The notes below the pieces were generated by a model that was not told the origin of the DNA, did not search any database, and saw nothing but the letters and a program-made list of their open reading frames with translations. A stretch of 64,000 nt of DNA from Pseudoips prasinana (Eukaryota; Arthropoda; Insecta; Lepidoptera; Nolidae). Below, one piece after another: positions 1 to 8,824 of this stretch. Each line of letters starts with the position of its first letter. Within the stretch, counting starts at the first letter, position 1. The stretch covers positions 4,340,001-4,404,000 of the forward strand of contig OX621243.1 in the NCBI GenBank assembly GCA_951640165.1, in the 5' to 3' direction. Made by a program: the position numbers and the translations under genes.

Positions 1-444
1 GCGTATAAGCTCGTTTTTGGAAGCGCATGTAGGCGCCCCTGTTAGCACAAGCGCATTTTTTTATGTACATATACCGATTATTCTGAGATTTATCAACCGA
101 TATACGTGATTCTTCTTTAGTTTGATGCGGAATAGCTGTCATTCGCTACGGAACCCTAAGGTTCCGTAGCCAAATGACATAAAACGGAAGCCTTATGGAT
201 TCGTCATGTCTGTCTGTCTGTCTGTCCGTATGTTATAGCCACTTTTTTCCGAACCTATACTGTTGAAACTTGCAAGAAGCAATAAGCAGATGTATTCTGT
301 GAACTGAATTAAGGTTTTCACACGAAAATGGAAAAACAAACAATACATTTTGGGGATTCCCCATACTTATAACTGAATCGAAATTTTTTTTTCATCATAC
401 CCATACCAGAAATATATAAATAAATAACTTATTTTATCAATTTT
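1..444. other. AT-rich stretch without a gene
   Basis: No coding frame is supported here. It holds a perfect 11-bp hairpin (145-155 with 160-170, loop CTAA, GCTACGGAACC arms) and a short TGTC microsatellite at 207-226. The hairpin followed by TGTC repeats looks like part of a dispersed element, but no second copy is present in the window to prove it. Confidence 0.4.
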
Positions 445-660
445 GACGGGCTGGTTGGCGTGTCTGGTAACTGCTTACCTTTCACGCCACAGGTCGAGGG
501 TTCGATTCCCACCCAGGACACAAGCACCCAGGTATTTGTATGCATCATGAACATGTCTATATATATATTATATATCAGTTATGGATATGGTTTGCACAGT
601 ACAAGCTCTGCTTAGTTTGGATGCAGATGGCCTTGTGTGTATAATGTCCCAGGATATGAT
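445..660 (+). repeat. tRNA-derived SINE, family B
   Basis: The head resembles a tRNA, with a box-B-like GGTTCGATTCCC near 500. It is followed by the family body (GAACATGTCT, then ACAAGCTCTGCTTAGTTTGG) and the tail TGTCCCAGGATAT. At least ten other copies in both orientations occur in the window. Confidence 0.85.
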
Positions 661-695
661 TTTTATTATTATTTATTCTGAACATCTTGGAGGAT

Positions 696-892
696 TACAA
701 CCTTGACAATAACTTAGTACAAGATATCACTACCATTATAAAATAAATTGTATAAATGTTTTAACATTCCGTGTACCTAAATATCTGTAGTAAGTAACTA
801 GAAATAATAACTGTATTACTACAAACATATTCTGACTATTTACAAGCGCTTTTTTAAAGTCTACGTGAGTAAAAACCTTTTTTATTTATTTA
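696..892 (+). repeat. LINE 3'-end-like insertion
   Basis: This stretch is homologous, inverted, to 50888-51110 and in part to 20440-20540 (shared core near CTACGTGAGTAAAAACC). It behaves as a discrete insertion, because 3284-3345 carries the same flanks joined without it. The A-poor left end and the TTTATTTATTTA right end suggest a retroposed 3' fragment. The precise target duplication is unclear. Confidence 0.5.
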
Positions 893-1104
893 TTAATGCA
901 TTTTTATTTTGTATCTAATTTGACACGCTTATATCCCCCTAAATTGTTCCAAATTTCGAACATTCTTTAAGTCATATTTTTCTTTCTACAAAATTCGCCT
1001 ATCTATCTCTATCTAATTATTCTGGAAACATCTATTGTCTATTTTTACATTAAGAATTTTGTATGTCCTTTTCATCAGCTCTCCTTTTTCATTTGTTCTG
1101 TGTG

Positions 1105-1550
1105 TACTAGGGTTCGAAGCTAGAACGTGACAATAATATCGCTTTAGAATTTATAATTAATGGTTATGAAAATTAAAAAAAATCAATTTAATTAATTTAA
1201 TAGATATTTTTCCGTCGTATGTTAATTTCCTTAATTCTAGTTTTTGGTTAAAATAATGTTTTTTTTATCGAATATCACTTTAAAAAACTATGCATTTTTT
1301 TTTTATTCAGTAAGTTTTTTTCTACAAAAAAAAATTATCCTTAAATCTAATTATTGCTAAGAAAGATAAATATAAAATGAAATATGGGATTTTGACTAAA
1401 ATGTTAATATTAACAAAAATAAGATATACTAACTAACTATAGGTAATCTAATAGACCCTCCGCATCGGCATCAAAGGGCATCGTGCCCAGAAGAGTGGCA
1501 GCTAAAAATAGACCAACCCTGTGGTCACGGGTGGCGTCGATATTTATTTT
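1105..1550 (+). repeat. Dispersed repeat, left copy of an inverted pair
   Basis: Two markers, a block beginning TAGGGTTCGAAGC (1108) and a block ACTAACTAACTATAGG...GGTGGCGTCGAT (1432-1545), recur inverted and in mirrored order at 7015-7300 and 8565-8735. The AT-rich sequence between the markers also aligns. No coding capacity was seen. The copies are clearly diverged, so this is an old element of unknown class. Confidence 0.65.
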
Positions 1551-1623
1551 TGCTATTGATTTATATTTAAAAATTTTATTTGTAAGTCTTAAGAGAAAAT
1601 GTTTGTAATGTAATTAGAAATTT

Positions 1624-1815
1624 GACTGCACATGTGGCGCACTAACTAAGATAGTCACCTCGCCGCTTCGCGTCACGGGTTCGAGTCCCGCGCCGAAAAA
1701 CTACTTGTGTGACCCATAAATAGTTGTTCTGCGTCTGGATGTAATTTGTGTCCGTCTATTATATTATGTTTGTAAGGTACCCCGCGTCACAGGGTTTAGA
1801 TTCCCTAGTGCGGGC
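1624..1815 (+). repeat. tRNA-derived SINE, family A
   Basis: The head has an A-box-like TGTGGCGC and a B box GGGTTCGAGTCCCGCG. The body has GACCCATAAATAGTTGTTCTG and GTAATTTGTGTCCG, and it ends near CCCTAGTGCGGGCG. The same architecture recurs at about ten sites in the window. Confidence 0.85.
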
Positions 1816-1894
1816 GTTTTCTTTAAACAAAAAAACGGCTTTCACCAAGCGGAAAACGTGGAAATAGTAAGTGCGCTTTAAAGTTATATGTATA

Positions 1895-1965
1895 AATAAT
1901 TGCCCTGTACGGGAATTGAACTCGGAACACGTGCAGTCAAAACCTTTGAACATGCAGACGACTAA
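1895..1965 (-). repeat. SINE head fragment
   Basis: GGGAATTGAACTCGG reads on the minus strand as a degenerate tRNA B box (GTTCAATTCCC), followed by a CACGTGCAGTC-type end. Only the head region is recognisable. Confidence 0.4.
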
Positions 1966-2025
1966 AACAGAAATTATTCCAAATTGAGCTTTAATTAAAA
2001 CTAAAAAAATAACACATACAATACA

Positions 2026-2257
2026 GTTGGTAGTGCTCCTGCCTACGAAGCTGGTGGTCCTGGGTTCGAATCCCGGTAAGTGCAAATATTTGTGTGATGA
2101 GCACGAATATTTGTTTCTGAGTCATGGATGTTTTCTATGTATTTAAGTATTTATCTATCTATATAAGTATGTATATCGTCTCCTGGTACCCATAGTACAA
2201 GCTTTGCTTAGTTTGGGGCTAGGATGATCTGTGTGACATTGTCCCTAGATATTATAT

Positions 2258-2294
<37 letters not shown>
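2026..2294 (+). repeat. tRNA-derived SINE, family C, with a 33-A tail
   Basis: The head GTTGGTAGTGCTCCTGCC, B box GGGTTCGAATCCC and body ATTTGTTTCTGAGTCATGG match other C copies (21534, 25193, 49918, 51605). The 5' dozen bases of the family head (GGTCACCGTAGC) are missing. It ends in an uninterrupted run of about 33 A (2262-2294). It lies tail-to-tail with the insulin copy on the minus strand, about 25 bp beyond that gene's polyadenylation signal. Confidence 0.85.
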
Positions 2295-2297
<3 letters not shown>

Positions 2298-2318
2298 TCC
2301 CACAATTAAGCCAGGTCT

Positions 2319-2324
2319 TTTATT
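2319..2324 (-). terminator. Polyadenylation signal of insulin copy 1
   Basis: TTTATT on the plus strand reads AATAAA on the minus strand, about 20 bp after the stop codon. The intact copies have AATAAA about 80 bp after their stops, so this site may be a new signal rather than the ancestral one. Confidence 0.55.
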
Positions 2325-2344
2325 CAATAAACTATTTTAGATCG

Positions 2345-2613
2345 TTAACAATAATTAGACAGTTCATCAATAGTACACGCCTTGTAACAGCACTCGTCCA
2401 CCAATCCTCGCTTCCGCACTCCTAGAGCAAGAGCATCTTCTCTGGGCGCCATCCAAGATCGCTTCTCCAACTGGTTGTTCTCATCAGATCCCCAGCACAC
2501 CGTCGCGTCGCCATGGCCATAGACAAGCGCCTCCCACAGAAGTAATGTGCATTGTTTTGCGCCAGACAGTTTAGAGCACAGAATGCCAAAACACAAACAA
2601 TGATCAGCTTCAT
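2345..2613 (-). pseudogene. Bombyxin-type insulin-like peptide, copy 1, frameshifted
   Basis: This is a diverged copy of the intact genes at 8968 and 11366. The start ATG (2611-2613) opens a signal peptide ending in NCLA, then a B-chain start with the Cys-Gly pair (YFCGRRL). At about 2502-2511 the unit GCGAC is present twice where copy 3 has it once. The 5-bp gain shifts the frame after MAMAT, and the remaining B chain, the KR site, the C peptide (SWMAPREDALALGV), RKR and a full A chain with four cysteines continue in another frame to the TAA at 2345. No intron signature surrounds the duplication. Promoter and 5' UTR are well preserved, so the lesion looks recent, or may be an assembly or sequencing error. 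Copy 3 has an identical C peptide and is the closest relative. Confidence 0.85.
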
Positions 2614-2714
2614 AATTGTTATTGAGAGATTAAATTTGAACAAGTAGGAAGATAGAAAGTAACTTCTGCACTGAAAGCCGCGTTTGTAATGCAATGTATC
2701 TTCGGTATTCTAAG

Positions 2715-2722
2715 CTTTTATA
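2715..2722 (-). promoter_or_regulatory. TATA box of insulin copy 1
   Basis: TATAAAAG on the minus strand, about 100 bp before the ATG. It sits in a block (TAGGTGACATTTTTTGA, CCTATCTTCAGG, TATAAAAGCTTAGAAT) shared almost letter for letter with copies 2 and 3. Confidence 0.8.
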
Positions 2723-2798
2723 CCTGAAGATAGGGTTATGAATATTCAAAAAATGTCACCTACTTACTGTATGATATTTTACCTATATTAATCTTCTA

Positions 2799-2806
2799 TG
2801 ACGTCA
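2799..2806. promoter_or_regulatory. Palindromic CRE-type site upstream of copy 1
   Basis: TGACGTCA, the consensus CREB/ATF palindrome, lies about 77 bp upstream of the TATA box. The same octamer is about 70 bp upstream of the TATA box of copy 3. Function is inferred from position and conservation only. Confidence 0.5.
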
Positions 2807-2914
2807 CGAATCTATAATGAAGATATTAATAATCACACCCTACGCTGCGCTGTCTAAAGAAATGACGGACCTACTTCTTATACTGTATGACGTAATAATA
2901 AGTCACATCTATTT

Positions 2915-3155
2915 GCTGTGTGGTGACGGCATAGAATATCATCACCCCATCTCATCCCGTGGGGGGCGTAGAAATCGACCGAGGGAATACCTCCCAGAGA
3001 ACGGGCAGCAGCGTTTTTCTGTGAATTACGACCATCAAACTGCGATCGCCAACCCGTTTGCCAAGCGTGGCCATTATGGCATATCCCCCCATTGTTGGGG
3101 GAGGCTCTTGTCCAGCAGTGGACGTACTTTGGCTGACATGATGATTGGCTATTCG
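2915..3155 (+). repeat. SINE-like repeat, family F
   Basis: Markers are GTGTGGTGACGGCATAGAAT, CCCGTGGGGGGCGTAG, ACTGCGATCGCCAACCCG and GTCCAGCAGTGGACGTACTTT. Full copies recur at 23157 and 55790, with shorter pieces at 16265, 24457 and 42740. The open frame across it (2817-3167) shows no protein signature and I do not regard it as a gene. Confidence 0.75.
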
Positions 3156-3269
3156 TTTGGAAAATAGACGAAGATGACTACGTAATGCATCATGGATATT
3201 AATACAATAAATTATTTATTTCGAAGAAAGAATATTCTAGAAGATTAAATTTCATAAACTGACATAGTG

Positions 3270-3515
3270 ACTTCTTGACCTTTAGATACAAAATAAAAAT
3301 GCATTAATAATCCTCCAAGATGTTCAGGAACAATAATAATTTTATCCTGGGACATTATCCACTGATATACCTATTACATAATATTACTTTTTTTAATACA
3401 GATTTAATATAGATTTTTTTTATAATATCCTGGGACATTATACACACACCATCTGCAACCAAACTAAGCAGAGCTTTTACTATTGAAACCAGATGATAAC
3501 TGATATACTATATAA
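3270..3515 (-). repeat. Family B SINE fragment with unique flank, inverted relative to 445-930
   Basis: Minus-strand reading gives the B-family tail (GTTTGGTTGCAGATGG, CCCAGGATA). It then gives a flank with AACATCTTGGAGGATTA joined directly to TTAATGCATTTTTATTTTG. The plus-strand copy at 640-930 has about 200 bp inserted at that junction, so this one represents the empty site. The SINE is doubled or rearranged (two CCTGGGACATTAT ends at 3345 and 3432). Confidence 0.6.
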
Positions 3516-3523
3516 GGCGTGTA

Positions 3524-3735
3524 CAGTCAACAGCAAAAGTAGATGATCAAAGTCGGATATTCAATACTAATTATCATAAATTGCGACAAAACATTGTGGT
3601 GGTGAAGAGTATCTAGTTGAAGGTGTGCGTGAGTGTGAAGTGAAAAAAATATTAACTAGTGAAAACTGCCGCCCAATAGCATCATAAACTCAAAACTCAG
3701 GTCCGATTTTGATCATCTACTTATGCTGTTGACTG
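3524..3735. mobile_element. Tc1/mariner-type MITE, 212 bp
   Basis: The terminal inverted repeats are about 33 bp with two mismatches (CAGTCAACAGCA at each end, extending through GTAGATGATCAAA). They are flanked on both sides by TA (3522-3523 and 3736-3737). No coding capacity. The TA duplication and CAGT ends are typical of non-autonomous Tc1/mariner elements. Confidence 0.85.
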
Positions 3736-3892
3736 TACTATTGATGAACTGTCTTATTGTTGTTAAATTTGTGTTGCACGTGGAGCGGGGAGATAAGCGC
3801 AGGCAAGCGCAAGGTCACGCAAGTGCAAGGTCACGTCCTTCTGCTCCTATAATGTGTTGTAACATTGTGATATGTGAAGTGTTGGCTGTGTG

Positions 3893-4657
3893 ATGGACGA
3901 GCAAAGCCTAGTGCAAATATGTGAGAGAGCTTTTAGTGCAGCCGACATTCAAACATCAAAGTCGTTGCTGTTTGAATCGCTGAGCAAGCGGCCGAAACGA
4001 AAACGTTAAGGTAGAACTTAACGACACCTAGAGGACATTATCTGTTTATTTAAGGAAACGGGTCCTGAACAGATTCCAGTTTTAGTGGCACGAAGATTGG
4101 AAAAATTGCCGCCCGTTACGTTTGATCATATCGATATTACCACGTTGCTCAAAAAAATCGTTGTACTGGAAAAATGTGTACAAGATTTTCAAAATCAGTA
4201 TGCTACGAAAAGTGAACTAAAGGAGTGGATTAAAAAGAGTTATAAACCTACGTCTTTCATACATGAAGAAAGAAATGTAAACATGCAAAGAGGAAATAAA
4301 ATAAAATTGTACAACAGTGGGCCGATGGCACTACCACATTATGCGGCGATGAATCATTTGTAGCCGATCGTAAACACGAACTATCCGTCTCCTTTCGCCG
4401 TAGAAGATTGGCTACCTGCGTTCTCGCCGACCGTGGCAAGCGAGCCTAACGAGGTTGTGAGTGAGACGACGCAAGGATGAACGTTAACAACTACTAACGA
4501 GGAGCCGCCGCGTAGGTACCCACTGTCTGACACGATCAATGGACACGATCGTCTGCGGCGGTTAACGAAGCAGCTAATCAAAGTAAACAAATAAATGCTA
4601 TGAACGAGAAACGTCCGTCGTTTTCTGAAGTTTTTCAGAAAGCCGGGGAATGGAAGA
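3893..4657 (+). pseudogene. LINE ORF1, N-terminal part, with stop codons
   Basis: An ATG at 3893 starts MDEQSLVQICERAFSAAD. Two in-frame TAA codons (about 4007 and 4019) break the frame, which then continues through EQIPVLVARRLEKLPPVTFD and a charged helical stretch rich in Lys and Glu (to 4363). After a further stop and scrambled frames it resumes just before the SINE (SFSEVFQKAGEWKINN, 4618-4665). The mix of helical and basic segments fits an RNA-binding ORF1 protein. The apparent GTG start at 4085 is an artefact of the upstream stops. Confidence 0.6.
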
Positions 4658-4665
4658 TAAATAAT

Positions 4666-4923
4666 AATATCCTAATATCCTGGGACATTATTCACACACG
4701 GTCATCTGTTCCCAAACTAAGCAGAGCTTGTACTATGGAAACCAGATAACTGATATATTACATATACTATTTTTCTTTTGTAAATACATACTTATATAGA
4801 TAATTTATACCCAGACTCAGGTCAGACATGTTCATGCACACAAATATTTGTCCCGGGTGGGAATCGAACCCACGACCTGCGGCGTGAAAGGCAGTGTATC
4901 TACCAACCACGCCAACAGGCCCG
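4666..4923 (-). mobile_element. Family B SINE inserted in LINE ORF1
   Basis: A complete minus-strand copy: B box GTTCGATTCCC near 4860, tail CCTGGGACATTATTCACACA at the left end. It is flanked by an 8-bp direct repeat TAAATAAT (4658-4665 and 4924-4931). Removing the SINE and one repeat restores the ORF1 reading frame across the junction, which proves the insertion order. Confidence 0.9.
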
Positions 4924-4931
4924 TAAATAAT

Positions 4932-5348
4932 TTTAATGAAGACTGGACTCAGGTGCAGAAGCGGAGATATAGAAACCAGTTTATTAGTCAGAAAGGGCGT
5001 GCGTTGGTTGAGGTTGAGGAGAAAAATGTACAATTCAGAGCGGCGGATACGAAAGTGCCACTTTTTATATCTAATGTGCATAAAGAAGTGTCTGAGGAAG
5101 ATATAGTTAACTACGTTTATGAGAAAACACAAGAGCGTGTTACACTAGTTAAAATTAAAATGAAACAGGAAAAATATTGTAATTCGTACAAGCTATTTGT
5201 AATAAAGCATAAGATTGATACAATTTTAGATGAGAAGTTGTGGCCATCGGGCGTATCTTTTAGGCATTTTTTACACCTTGATATTAGGCGAAAATACTAC
5301 CAAGTACATGAGCATAAAAATTTAGATAGCAAAAATGTACAGACTTAG
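4932..5348 (+). pseudogene. LINE ORF1, C-terminal part
   Basis: The frame FNEDWTQVQKRRYRNQF continues ORF1 after the SINE, then VPLFISNVHKEVSEEDIV and KLFVIKHKIDTIL, resembling the RRM-like/C-terminal domain of LINE ORF1 proteins. An upstream ATG at 4848 lies in the SINE, so the first about 28 residues of that longer frame are spurious SINE-derived sequence. The stop at 5346-5348 overlaps the ORF2 ATG by 14 nt, a usual ORF1/ORF2 arrangement. Confidence 0.65.
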
Positions 5349-5740
5349 TAAAGTAGTAAGTTTCAACTGCAAATCAGTCAAGAGGTCAATGGAAGGAGTA
5401 CGGGCGTTATGTAAGTCGGCGGATGTGGTTGCCCTCCAAGGAACATGGTTGCTGCCGCACGATTTATCACTACTCAGTGCAGTTGATGACGGCTTCGGGT
5501 GCACCGGGACGTCTGCCGTGGACGTCGCGGCGGGCCTACTGAGCGGGAGACCGTACGGTGGCGTCGCAATATTGTGGCGTAAGAATGCGTTCGAGTCAGT
5601 GTCGCCAATAGAGCGCAATAATGTGCGGGTGTGTGCGGTCAGAATAACCGTAGTAGTATAAAGTAGTAGATCTGCAATAGTGTTCAGTGTATATATGCCA
5701 ACGAACTCGAATGACAATCTTCCAGAGTTTAATCACTCAA
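5335..5740 (+). pseudogene. LINE ORF2 endonuclease, N-terminal fragment
   Basis: MYRLSKVVSFNCKSVKRS and ADVVALQGTWLLPHDL match the start of LINE endonuclease domains, in which ...LQETWL... carries a catalytic acid; here Gln-Gly replaces the usual Gln-Glu. GRPYGGVAILWRK is a highly typical following block. A TAA at about 5659 interrupts it, but the same frame continues with FSVYMPTNSNDNLPEF, another endonuclease block, to about 5740. No reverse transcriptase follows. Confidence 0.7.
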
Positions 5741-5851
5741 TAACGATTTTTGATGTGAAACATCTATAGCCGCACGTAAAACAGATTTCTGGCGTGGCGA
5801 CGCATGCCGTGGGTTTTTTTTTTTTAGTTCCTATCACAGTATGTTCTTTTC

Positions 5852-5926
5852 GACTTCTACTTGGACTTCGACTTGAGTTCGACTTCGACTTCGACTGCGA
5901 CTTATACTTCGACTTCGACTTCTGCA
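5852..5926. repeat. (GACTTC)n hexamer microsatellite
   Basis: About a dozen degenerate TTCGACTTCGACTTC units. Frames through it give Phe-Asp or Ser-Lys-Ser repeats, which are low complexity, not proteins. Confidence 0.85.
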
Positions 5927-6004
5927 TATTACTTTTACAAAATAATGTCGATGTTTCACATCTGCCAGGCGTCCCGTCACGGCTCACATTTTTTTTAAAG
6001 ACTA

Positions 6005-6180
6005 GGGCCGCACTAGGTTATCCATTCCCTGTGTCGCGGGGTACTTTACAAACATATGAACACAAATTACATCCAGACTCAGAACAACTATTTATTGGCC
6101 ACACAAACAGTTGTTCGGCGTGAGACTTGAACCCGTGACACGAAGTGGCGATGAGACTTCTTCCTTAGCCCCTGCACTTG
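6005..6180 (-). repeat. Family A SINE
   Basis: Minus-strand B box (GGGTTCAAGTC, degenerate) and body CATCCAGACTCAGAACAACTATTTATTGGCC on the plus strand; the left end is ATTCCCTGTGTCGCGGGGTAC. Confidence 0.75.
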
Positions 6181-6353
6181 GCTTGCCCTAGTTTTAAATG
6201 TAATATCTAATACCTATAATATTTGAAGTAATTACTAGTACGGAATTAATGGAGTACTAATAAAAGTATTTACGTCTATAGCGATATAGACGCGCGTTAG
6301 TATCGATACAAACAACGACAAACTAAGATCAGTTAGTTAGTAGTGTACGTTTA

Positions 6354-6549
6354 TCCTACAAATATTATAAAAGCAAAAGTTGGTGAGTACGGATGTATGG
6401 ATGTTTGTTACCCTTTCACGCAAAAACTACCGAACAGATTTTCATGAAACTTTGTAGTTATATAGCTTATATATCTATATATGTAACACATAATGCATAG
6501 GATATAATTTATAAAGATAAATGCGGTTAAAACAGCGGGGCACAGCCAG
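6354..6549 (+). mobile_element. Helitron-like non-autonomous element
   Basis: Starts TCCTACAAATATTATAAAAGC, then GTATGGATGTTTGTTACCC, and ends GCGGTTAAAACAGCGGGGCACAGCCAGT with a short GC stem before the terminus. This is the layout of lepidopteran Helitron-derived repeats (TC start, CTAG-like end, no target duplication). The end here is CCAGT instead of CTAGT. Confidence 0.65.
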
Positions 6550-7014
6550 TGAATTCATATAGTGTAGTAAAAGATATACATTTTAATGAGGACAATCTTT
6601 CAGCACGCTTTGGTGTATGACCGACTCACCTACAGCAACCGGCTGGACGCTCTCTGCCCATATTTCAAGACTATTTTCCAGTCACAAGGAAAATAAATTT
6701 GGTATGCGGGACAGAATTTAATCACAAACAATATCATAGAAAAAATAATTATTATTTCCCTAATCCCGGAATCTGAAACTGCTTTTTAATTTGAACACAT
6801 GTCTAGAAGTCATAATAAGAATAAATTTCGTGTATAATAATAGACTAGGCTTTGCACTAAACAATGAAAACACAGTTACACCTTGCTCTATAACTAAGGG
6901 TGCAAGTCTGACTAAGTGTTTAGTTTAGTCCAGTTATTTATTTATGTAGGACAACCAGTAACTGTTGCATTATCTCTTCAGTTTAAATATAAAACTTAAA
7001 AATATAAATCAAAT

Positions 7015-7300
7015 GCATAAAAATATATCGACGCCACCCGTGACCATACGGCTGGTCTATTTTTAGCTGCCACTCTTCTGGGCACTATAACCTTTGATAC
7101 CGATGCGGAGTGTCTATTGGATTGCCTGCCTATAGTTAGTTAGTTTATATTATTTTATTTTAAAAAAATATTTTAATTAAAAGTTATTTTTAAAAAAGCT
7201 GTTCTTATCAATCATTAGGTTTTAGGATAAATTTAATTTTTTTTGTAGTAAAAACTAACATAATGAAAATCAACAGCAAATTTTTTTAAGGTGTCGCAAC
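7015..7300 (-). repeat. Dispersed repeat, right copy of inverted pair, part 1
   Basis: ATCGACGCCACCCGTGACC through CTATAGTTAGTTAG is the reverse complement of 1432-1545, and the following AT-rich stretch aligns with 1310-1430. The copy is interrupted after about 7300 by a LINE fragment and a Helitron, and resumes at 8565. Confidence 0.6.
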
Positions 7301-7386
7301 ATGTTTCCATATAAAATTTTCCCGTAAGAAAAATATTTCTCCTACTTATTACAAAATAAGAAACAGAAATATAAAATAACTAACAA

Positions 7387-8005
7387 CTATTCGTGATTTG
7401 GGCGTTTTTTTAGACACTGCTTTCAGTTTGAGGCACCATATAGACGAAATTATTAAAAAAAGTGTCACAATTGTCAGAGTTTTTAAATCGTCAAATGAAA
7501 AAATTCAGAAATTCATCTTTAAAAATAATTATGTATAACTCTATTGAACGAAATATCCTTGAGTACTGTTGTTCCATCTGGAGCCCAGGTTATCAAGTTC
7601 ACTCAGATCGTATAGAGCGTGTTCAAAAGAGATTTTTATACCATCTTTCATTCACCGACAACAAATGTCGTTCCCTTACATCTTATCAGAATAGGTTGTC
7701 GCACTACAAAGTCGCATCTTTAAACTCACGACGAAAAGCTTGTGATGTAATAATGACGTATAAAGAAATTCATGGGCTCATTGAGAGTCCATGTACACTC
7801 GAACGTATAAATTTATCTGTTCCTCGCGCAGGTAGTCGTTTGTGCAATTATAAAACCTTTAGCTTATCACGCTGTAGGACTAATATCGGCACTCATTCAC
7901 ATATCTACCGAATCTCAAAAGGTTGTAATGCAATACCAAATGATATTGATATTTTCAATTGTTCTTTTGCTCACTTAAGCATAAACTAAAAGTATTATTG
8001 TAGTA
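7387..8005 (+). pseudogene. LINE reverse transcriptase, C-terminal fragment
   Basis: The frame starting LTTIRDLGVFLDTAFSLRHH is the hallmark of the RT thumb region (..DLGV.LD....F..H). A frameshift near 7470 moves into the 175-codon frame 7462-7989 with ILEYCCSIWSPGYQVHSDRIE and VQKRFLYHLSF, the standard Jockey-like connection region. The polymerase core is absent. The 3' flank is AT-rich with AATAAATAAG. Confidence 0.7.
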
Positions 8006-8214
8006 TTGTTGCTGAACTAACTGTAGGTAATAGTTTTGTTTAAACTCAAAATAAATAAGATAAGTTAAGATTTTGTCTAATTTAGCAAGCTATGTCTACA
8101 TCAGAGTAGGGTATAGACTTTATTTTTTATAAATCGATGTTGTCTTATCTAATGTAGTCTATATCCAGTTTTGTACACCAATAAACGGAAAAAAGCATGC
8201 GCAGATTGTCGTTA

Positions 8215-8513
8215 TCTATACATATAATAAAATCGTAGGAAAGTCAAAACTGTACATTGAATATTTTTAAAGGGATCCTTGGGGCGTTATCTACATTAGA
8301 TATCGAAGCCAAAAATATAGTTTTTAGAATTTTTGTCTGTATGTATGTCCGGGCTAAACTCAAAAAGTCCTGCATGGATTTACTTCAAATTTTGCATGAA
8401 TATTACTAAGAGGTCTGGTCAACATATAGGCTACATATTATCACGCTATCATCTACGGGGGAGGAGCTGTGATAATTCATAAAATTTAACGCTATTGAAA
8501 CAGCGGGGCACAG
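8215..8513 (+). mobile_element. Helitron-like non-autonomous element
   Basis: TC start (TCTATACATATAATAAAATC), the internal block AAAAATATAGTTTTTAGAATTT, and end GAAACAGCGGGGCACAGCTAT. The inverted copies at 60385 and 61748 share the whole length. The terminal CTAG is CTAT here. No coding frame. Confidence 0.75.
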
Positions 8514-8564
8514 CTATATTGAATAAAACAATATTATACAACTATAAGTAAACAATAAAAAAAA

Positions 8565-8735
8565 CATTATATTAGCTAAAAACATAATGAAGGAATTTAA
8601 CATACGATGCAAAAATATCTATAAAATTAATTAATAGTATTAATAAAAATAATAAAAAAAATATTTTTATAGCCAATAAATAATACATTTTATAGCGATA
8701 TTATTGTCACGTTCAGGCTTCGAACCCTAGTATCA
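8565..8735 (-). repeat. Dispersed repeat, right copy of inverted pair, part 2
   Basis: Reverse complement of about 1108-1270, ending in ATATTATTGTCACGTTC...GCTTCGAACCCTA. With 7015-7300 it makes one repeat copy split by about 1.2 kb of later insertions. Confidence 0.6.
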
Positions 8736-8824
8736 CTAAGTGTATTTGGTGGCTATTGGAACAGCGCTAGAATGTTCTAGATAACACCAGAATAAATGCA
8801 GATTAATATAGGTAAATTCTCATA

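Larger units (their letters stand above)
3740..5740 (+). mobile_element. Non-LTR retrotransposon (LINE), 5' part: UTR, ORF1, endonuclease
   Basis: A GC-richer 5' leader (3770-3890) is followed by a broken ORF1 (from 3893), then the apurinic-type endonuclease start of ORF2 (5335 onward), which ends abruptly near 5740. The element has its 5' end but lacks the reverse transcriptase and 3' end, the reverse of ordinary 5' truncation, so a later deletion or rearrangement removed the 3' part. A family B SINE is inserted in ORF1. I cannot assign the clade with certainty. Confidence 0.7.

Noticed and set aside
2817..3167. A 116-codon gene next to insulin copy 1
   Set aside because: Most of it is family F repeat, seen at two other full-length sites.
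5733..6123. Ser-Lys or Phe-Asp repeat proteins
   Set aside because: Translations of a GACTTC microsatellite and a SINE.
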